NCBI GenBank assembly: GCA_043798435.1
Contig: JAZDOR010000012.1
Coordinates: 1 to 8,160, forward strand
Length of the DNA: 8,160 bases
DNA from: JAGUXG01 sp043798435
Lineage (GTDB): Bacteria; UBA9089; UBA9088; JAGUXG01
Reading direction: 5' to 3'
In this document: positions 5,254 through 8,160 of the stretch, piece after piece
How the letters are laid out: each line of letters begins with the position of its first letter
How positions within the stretch are numbered: the first letter of the stretch is position 1
Notes under the pieces: model-generated
What the model saw: the letters and a program-made list of their open reading frames with translations, nothing else
Told to the model about the DNA's origin: nothing
Database searches by the model: none
Translations under genes and position numbers: made by a program

Positions 5254-7044
5254 ATGAAGAAGAAAAGACAAAAACCACAGAAAGCATGGTTCAAAGAATG
5301 GCTTATTGTCATACCGCTTCTTTTAGCTGCACTCATCTTTCGCATAATCTATCTTGGACAGGTAGAAGTGAATGACCCGACATTCTGGCATCCTGTACAA
5401 GGAACGGATATGCTCACCTACGACAATCAGGCACAGAATATTCTGAAAGGAATCCACCCCACACCTTACTACTATGGTCCACTCTACTCCTACTTTCTTT
5501 CTGTGGTCTATTTTGTCTTTGGACATAACCTGTATATCGCTCGGTTTATCCAACATATACTGGGAGTGCTTACCTGCCTTCTTATCTATCTTATCGCCAA
5601 AAGATGTTTTGGAAACCCTGTAGGCTATATTAGCCTTTTTATCTCTATCGTTTATGATATGTTCATCATCCATGAGGGACTTCTGCTTATAGAATTTCTG
5701 TCAACATTCCTGAATGCTTTAATGCTCTTTCTTCTTCTCAGGTCAGAGCCTCTCTTTTCGTATAAAAGGCTTGCCCTGGCAGGAATAGCTATTGGCTTAT
5801 CTGCCTTAGCCAGAGCAAATATTTTGTTATTTGTTCCATTCATCCTTATCTGGATGCTCTTTAACTCAAAACTCAAAACTCAAAACTCAAAACTATTAAG
5901 GTTAGGATTTCTCTGTTTGGTTATCTTCCTTACTATCTCCCCTGTCACCATAATGAATTACATCTCATCAAAGAAGTTTATCTTGATTTCAACCAATGGC
6001 CCAGTAAGTCTCTGGGTAGGAAATAATGAAAAGGCTGATGGAACATTTCTCTTTCCTGCACCTTCAGAAAAATTAACCAACAGGCGAAAGGAGATAGGGG
6101 ATAAGGCATTTATTGAGGATGTAATAAGGTTTATAAAGGAAAAACCAGGGGATTTTGCAAGGCTTACATTAAGAAAGTTCCTGCTCTTCTGGGGTGCTTT
6201 TGAAGTAGCTAACAATATGAATTATGAGCAAATAAAGGGCTGGGGTCATTTAATGAAGATGCATTTCTTTATAGGCTTTGGCACAGTAATACCTCTATCC
6301 TTACTTGGGATGGCTTTATCTATTAGAAATAGAAAGAGTCTACTTCTTCATCTTTTCCTGCTTTCCTTTATGATGGCAATGGTGGCATTCTTTGTTCTGG
6401 GAAGATACAGGATAGCTTGCCTCCCTGCATTTATTCCATTTGCTGGATTTAGTCTATTCTTTTTATATGAGAAGTTGAAAAAGAGATCCTATAAACCCAT
6501 TCTTTTCTCTTTTCTAATTCTTATACCCTCGGTTCTTTTGGTCCACCAGAAAGGAATAGCAGATAGCCTTTTCCCAATCCTTCATTCAGATGGTCTCTAT
6601 GTGAAAGAAGGAAAAGGGTTGATTATAAGGGATACAACCTTAGAATGGAAAGGTGGGAGTGCTGTTATATTTGGAAAAAGCGGAAGCACAAAAAAGGAGC
6701 TCGTCTTAAAAGAAGAACCTTCTTCTTACAAAAAGATAACCCTGTTTTTTAAGTATGGCACAAATGAGCCTCCAGGAAGACTGGTAATAGATATAAATGA
6801 GAAGGCAAAAGGGTTTGTTGACCTTAAATTTACAGAAGGGCTCGTAAAATATGCCTCTTTGTCTCTTTCTCCGTCATTACTCCATAAAGGCAAAAATTCT
6901 TTCATCTTCACTATAGAAGGAGAGACCATTTTTGCCCTTCCCTATGATACATCCTACTCCTTTGGCAGGTCTTTTGAGCTTAAGAACAGTAAATGGGAGA
7001 GGATACAGAAGGGAGAGTTTTTTGTCTGGCTTGAAATAGAATGA
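5254..7044 (+). CDS. GT-C membrane glycosyltransferase, GT39/PMT-like, with C-terminal soluble domain
   Basis: 596 residues. A basic N-terminus precedes a first membrane helix (about 15-35), then a long first loop with QGTDMLTYDNQAQNILKG (49-66), where D52 or D57 would be the acidic catalytic residue of this fold. YYYGPLYSYFLSVVYFVFG (72-90), ARAN (186-189), ISPVTIMNY (228-236) and RYRIACLPAF (384-393) are typical of the GT39/ArnT-like families. About 10-12 hydrophobic helices run to about residue 430. Such enzymes move a sugar from a polyprenyl-phosphate donor to a protein, lipid or glycan on the outer face of the membrane. Residues 445-596 form a beta-rich soluble domain ending WERIQKGEFFVWLEIE, perhaps jelly-roll-like and extracytoplasmic. 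A tandem heptamer (5865-5892) encodes part of a cytosolic loop. No Shine-Dalgarno precedes ATG 5254, which lies 20 bp after a palindrome. The substrate is unknown. Confidence 0.88.
   Translation: MKKKRQKPQKAWFKEWLIVIPLLLAALIFRIIYLGQVEVNDPTFWHPVQGTDMLTYDNQAQNILKGIHPTPYYYGPLYSYFLSVVYFVFGHNLYIARFIQHILGVLTCLLIYLIAKRCFGNPVGYISLFISIVYDMFIIHEGLLLIEFLSTFLNALMLFLLLRSEPLFSYKRLALAGIAIGLSALARANILLFVPFILIWMLFNSKLKTQNSKLLRLGFLCLVIFLTISPVTIMNYISSKKFILISTNGPVSLWVGNNEKADGTFLFPAPSEKLTNRRKEIGDKAFIEDVIRFIKEKPGDFARLTLRKFLLFWGAFEVANNMNYEQIKGWGHLMKMHFFIGFGTVIPLSLLGMALSIRNRKSLLLHLFLLSFMMAMVAFFVLGRYRIACLPAFIPFAGFSLFFLYEKLKKRSYKPILFSFLILIPSVLLVHQKGIADSLFPILHSDGLYVKEGKGLIIRDTTLEWKGGSAVIFGKSGSTKKELVLKEEPSSYKKITLFFKYGTNEPPGRLVIDINEKAKGFVDLKFTEGLVKYASLSLSPSLLHKGKNSFIFTIEGETIFALPYDTSYSFGRSFELKNSKWERIQKGEFFVWLEIE
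5865..5892 (+). repeat. Tandem heptamer (CTCAAAA)x4 inside the glycosyltransferase gene
   Basis: Four perfect copies of CTCAAAA, extended by AA before and CT after, encode NSKLKTQNSKL (about residues 204-214) between two membrane helices. Seven is not a multiple of three, so gain or loss of one copy shifts the frame. At four copies the gene is in frame. The period matches the 7-nt class of intergenic repeats. Confidence 0.8.
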
Positions 7045-7077
7045 GTTCTAAGTTCTATGTTCTATGTTAAAGATTAA

Positions 7078-7243
7078 GGTAACACTTTACTCATCTGAAG
7101 AAAAGATTAACCGCAGAGCTCGCAGAGAGCACAGAGAAATAAAATATCTACTTTGAATTTAACCTTATCCATAATTATCTCAGCGAACTCTGCGTTCTCT
7201 GCGGTAAATAATTCCCTTTTACTTCACTTGGGTAAATAGTTAC
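7078..7243. mobile_element. MITE-like element with inverted ends and target duplication
   Basis: 166 bp with no coding capacity. The ends are GGTAACACTTTAC (left) and, read inward from the right, GTAACTATTTACCC; about 20 of 26 positions agree, extending through TGAAG. Direct repeats AGATTAA flank it at 7071-7077 and 7244-7250, as expected of a target-site duplication. The left end agrees at 20 of 23 positions with the element end at 2615-2637. The centre is the CGCAGAG-type palindrome listed separately. The likely origin is a non-autonomous derivative mobilised by a related transposase. Confidence 0.65.
7108..7210. repeat. Palindromic element, 9-nt-phased CGCAGAG type, inside the MITE-like element
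   Basis: The left arm (7108-7143) reads TTAACCGCAGAG, then CGCAGAG and CACAGAG units at 9-nt spacing. The right arm (7179-7210) reads CTCAGCGAACTCTGCG, then TTCTCTGCGGTAA, its complement. About 35 nt of AT-rich sequence separate them. Its arms are close to those of the element at 5010-5234, with CGCAGAG in place of CACAGAG. Confidence 0.85.
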
Positions 7244-7280
7244 AGATTAACATAGAACCTTGAACATAGAACCTAATAAT

Positions 7281-7991
7281 ATGAAAAGATTTGATTCAAT
7301 CGCTCATGTCTATGACTCACAGATACAGGATCATATTCGTGTTTATCTGGTTAGAAGGAAGACAGGTTTTATTTTAAGGAGGATGGATCTCAAAGGCTCT
7401 AAACTCTCTGGCCTTGACTTGGGATGTGGAACAGGATGGCACCTTAAGGGTTTGGCTCAGCAGGGGTTCAAAATAGTAGGTTTGGACAGCTCAAAAGAAC
7501 AGGTAGCTAAAGCCAAAGAGAACAATCAGGATAACAACTCAAACCTACTTGTTGGAGATTCCCTTAATTGCCCTTTTGCTGATAATCAATTTGACTTTGT
7601 CTATTCTATCAATATGATGCACCACCTGAAGACCAAAGAAGATCAGTTCAAGATGTGGATTGAGATACGCAGGATACTAAAACCCAATGGTTATTTTTTT
7701 CTCCATGAGATAAATACCACCAATCCCCTCTTTGAGTTTTATATGGACAAAGTCTTTCCTGTAATCAATCAAATAGATGATGGAACAGAGGAATGGATAA
7801 AACCTGAAAAGCTGGCCGATATAGGAAATCTTCGCCTTGTTTCAATAGACTACTTCACCTTTTTACCCAACTTTACCCCAAGGATATGTTTTTGGGCATT
7901 TAAGTCAGTTGAAAGGATATTGGAAAAGACACCCCTTAAAAAATTCAGTGCCCATTATATGGCTACCTTTAGGAAGTGTTTAGAGTTATGA
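7281..7991 (+). CDS. Class I SAM-dependent methyltransferase
   Basis: 236 residues from ATG 7281. The N-terminus FDSIAHVYDS (4-13) is the usual entry of small-molecule methyltransferases of the Methyltransf_11/25 type. Motif I is DLGCGTG (46-52). The acidic residue that binds the ribose of SAM is D69 in GLDSS. The motif near the adenine is GDSLNCPF (92-99), and FDFVYSINMMHHL (104-116) is the post-II strand and loop. LKPNGYFFLHEIN follows as motif III. The C-terminal 80 residues are variable and presumably bind the acceptor. Beside two glycan-type genes it may methylate a sugar, glycolipid or quinone; the sequence does not say which. The in-frame TTG at 7260 lies inside a repeat and is rejected as a start. 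No Shine-Dalgarno is visible because the repeat ends at 7273. The last codons and the TGA (7989-7991) lie inside another tandem repeat, so the native C-terminus may have been altered. Confidence 0.9.
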   Translation: MKRFDSIAHVYDSQIQDHIRVYLVRRKTGFILRRMDLKGSKLSGLDLGCGTGWHLKGLAQQGFKIVGLDSSKEQVAKAKENNQDNNSNLLVGDSLNCPFADNQFDFVYSINMMHHLKTKEDQFKMWIEIRRILKPNGYFFLHEINTTNPLFEFYMDKVFPVINQIDDGTEEWIKPEKLADIGNLRLVSIDYFTFLPNFTPRICFWAFKSVERILEKTPLKKFSAHYMATFRKCLEL

Positions 7992-8160
7992 GTTTAGAGT
8001 TATGAGTTTAAGAAAATCCAATAACTATTCACTATACACTATAAACTATACACTCTAAACTATACACTCTAAACTATACACTCTAAACTATACACTCTAA
8101 ACTATACACTCTAAACTATACACTCTAAACTATACACTCTAAACTATACACTCTAAACTA
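7979..8160. repeat. 7-nt-phased palindromic array, running off the window
   Basis: The left part is two perfect copies of the 14-mer TTTAGAGTTATGAG (7979-7992, 7993-8006) plus TTTA. The right part, from 8023, is an uninterrupted series of heptads fitting MACTMTW (M is A or C). It includes eight perfect copies of the 14-mer TATACACTCTAAAC at 8047-8158, after one variant at 8033-8046. The two parts are in inverted orientation (CTCTAAA in the complement of the left, CTCTAAA in the right). The left part overlaps the end of the methyltransferase gene and supplies its stop codon. The array continues past the window end, so its length is unknown. Confidence 0.88.

Larger units (their letters stand above)
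7044..7273. repeat. 7-nt-phased palindrome (AGTTCTA type), interrupted by an insertion
   Basis: The left arm (7044-7071) reads AGTTCTA, AGTTCTA, TGTTCTA, TGTTAAA without gaps. Its first base is the last base of the TGA stop codon of the glycosyltransferase. The right arm (7247-7273) reads TTAACATAGAACCTTG and then AACATAGAACC. The arms are complementary (TTCTATGTTAA against TTAACATAGAA) but lie 166-200 bp apart because another element sits between them. The right arm ends 8 bp before the methyltransferase ATG and occupies its translation initiation region. Confidence 0.8.

Noticed and set aside
7260..7280. TTG start at 7260 for the methyltransferase
   Set aside because: The added residues (MNIEPNN) are translated repeat arm. 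ATG 7281 directly precedes the conserved FDSIAHVYD start.
8023..8160. CRISPR or origin iterons at the tandem array
   Set aside because: Units are contiguous 7- or 14-mers with no spacers, and no replication initiator gene or DnaA-box cluster is visible. A plain tandem repeat explains it.
1..8160. tRNA or rRNA genes
   Set aside because: I saw no cloverleaf with a GGTTCGA-type T-loop and no rRNA signature on either strand. The hairpins found are too short or of repeat origin.

Overview
The window is low-GC bacterial DNA, probably from an uncultivated organism sequenced as part of a metagenome. It has bacterial envelope genes (a WecA/MraY-type transferase, GT-C glycosyltransferases and a D-Ala-D-Ala carboxypeptidase fragment), a Phd/RelE toxin-antitoxin remnant and a class III cyclase fused to TPRs. 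I cannot assign a phylum. The intergenic palindromes and decayed genes look like what is seen in candidate-phylum genomes from groundwater, but that is only an impression.

Layout. Positions 100-1736 are a gene graveyard. An intact Phd/YefM antitoxin is followed by a RelE-type toxin cut off after about 27 codons and joined to the 3' end of a D-Ala-D-Ala carboxypeptidase gene, itself frameshifted twice. After a palindromic repeat comes a TMTC-like GT-C/TPR gene with two frameshifts and a large internal deletion. Positions 1737-2638 hold no intact gene. They contain a cluster of small perfect hairpins, a short ORF with a strong ribosome-binding site that may be a transposase remnant, and a 23-bp sequence at 2615-2637 that matches (20/23) the end of a small mobile element 4.4 kb away. 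Positions 2639-3781 (minus strand) encode a TPR-adenylate/guanylate cyclase-like protein. Positions 4009-7991 (plus strand) carry three apparently intact genes that fit a surface-glycan locus: a polyprenyl-phosphate sugar-1-phosphate transferase that starts lipid-linked glycan synthesis, a GT39-like membrane glycosyltransferase with a C-terminal soluble domain, and a class I SAM-dependent methyltransferase.

The most striking feature is the DNA between the genes. Almost every intergenic space holds a long imperfect palindrome whose arms are built from short phased motifs. One class has a 9-nt period (CACAGAG-, CACAAAG-, CACGGAT- and CAGATT-type units) and the other a 7-nt period (AGTTCTA-, AACTATA-, ACTTTAT- and CTCAAAA-type units). 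They are nested inside one another. At 7044-7273 a 7-nt-phased hairpin appears to have been split by a 166-bp element with inverted ends, flanked by direct repeats of AGATTAA. Removing the insert and one repeat restores a perfect hairpin. That element in turn carries a 9-nt-phased palindrome at its centre. The palindromes lie against stop and start codons, and the genes just downstream of them show no Shine-Dalgarno sequence. The window ends inside a 7-nt-phased tandem array.
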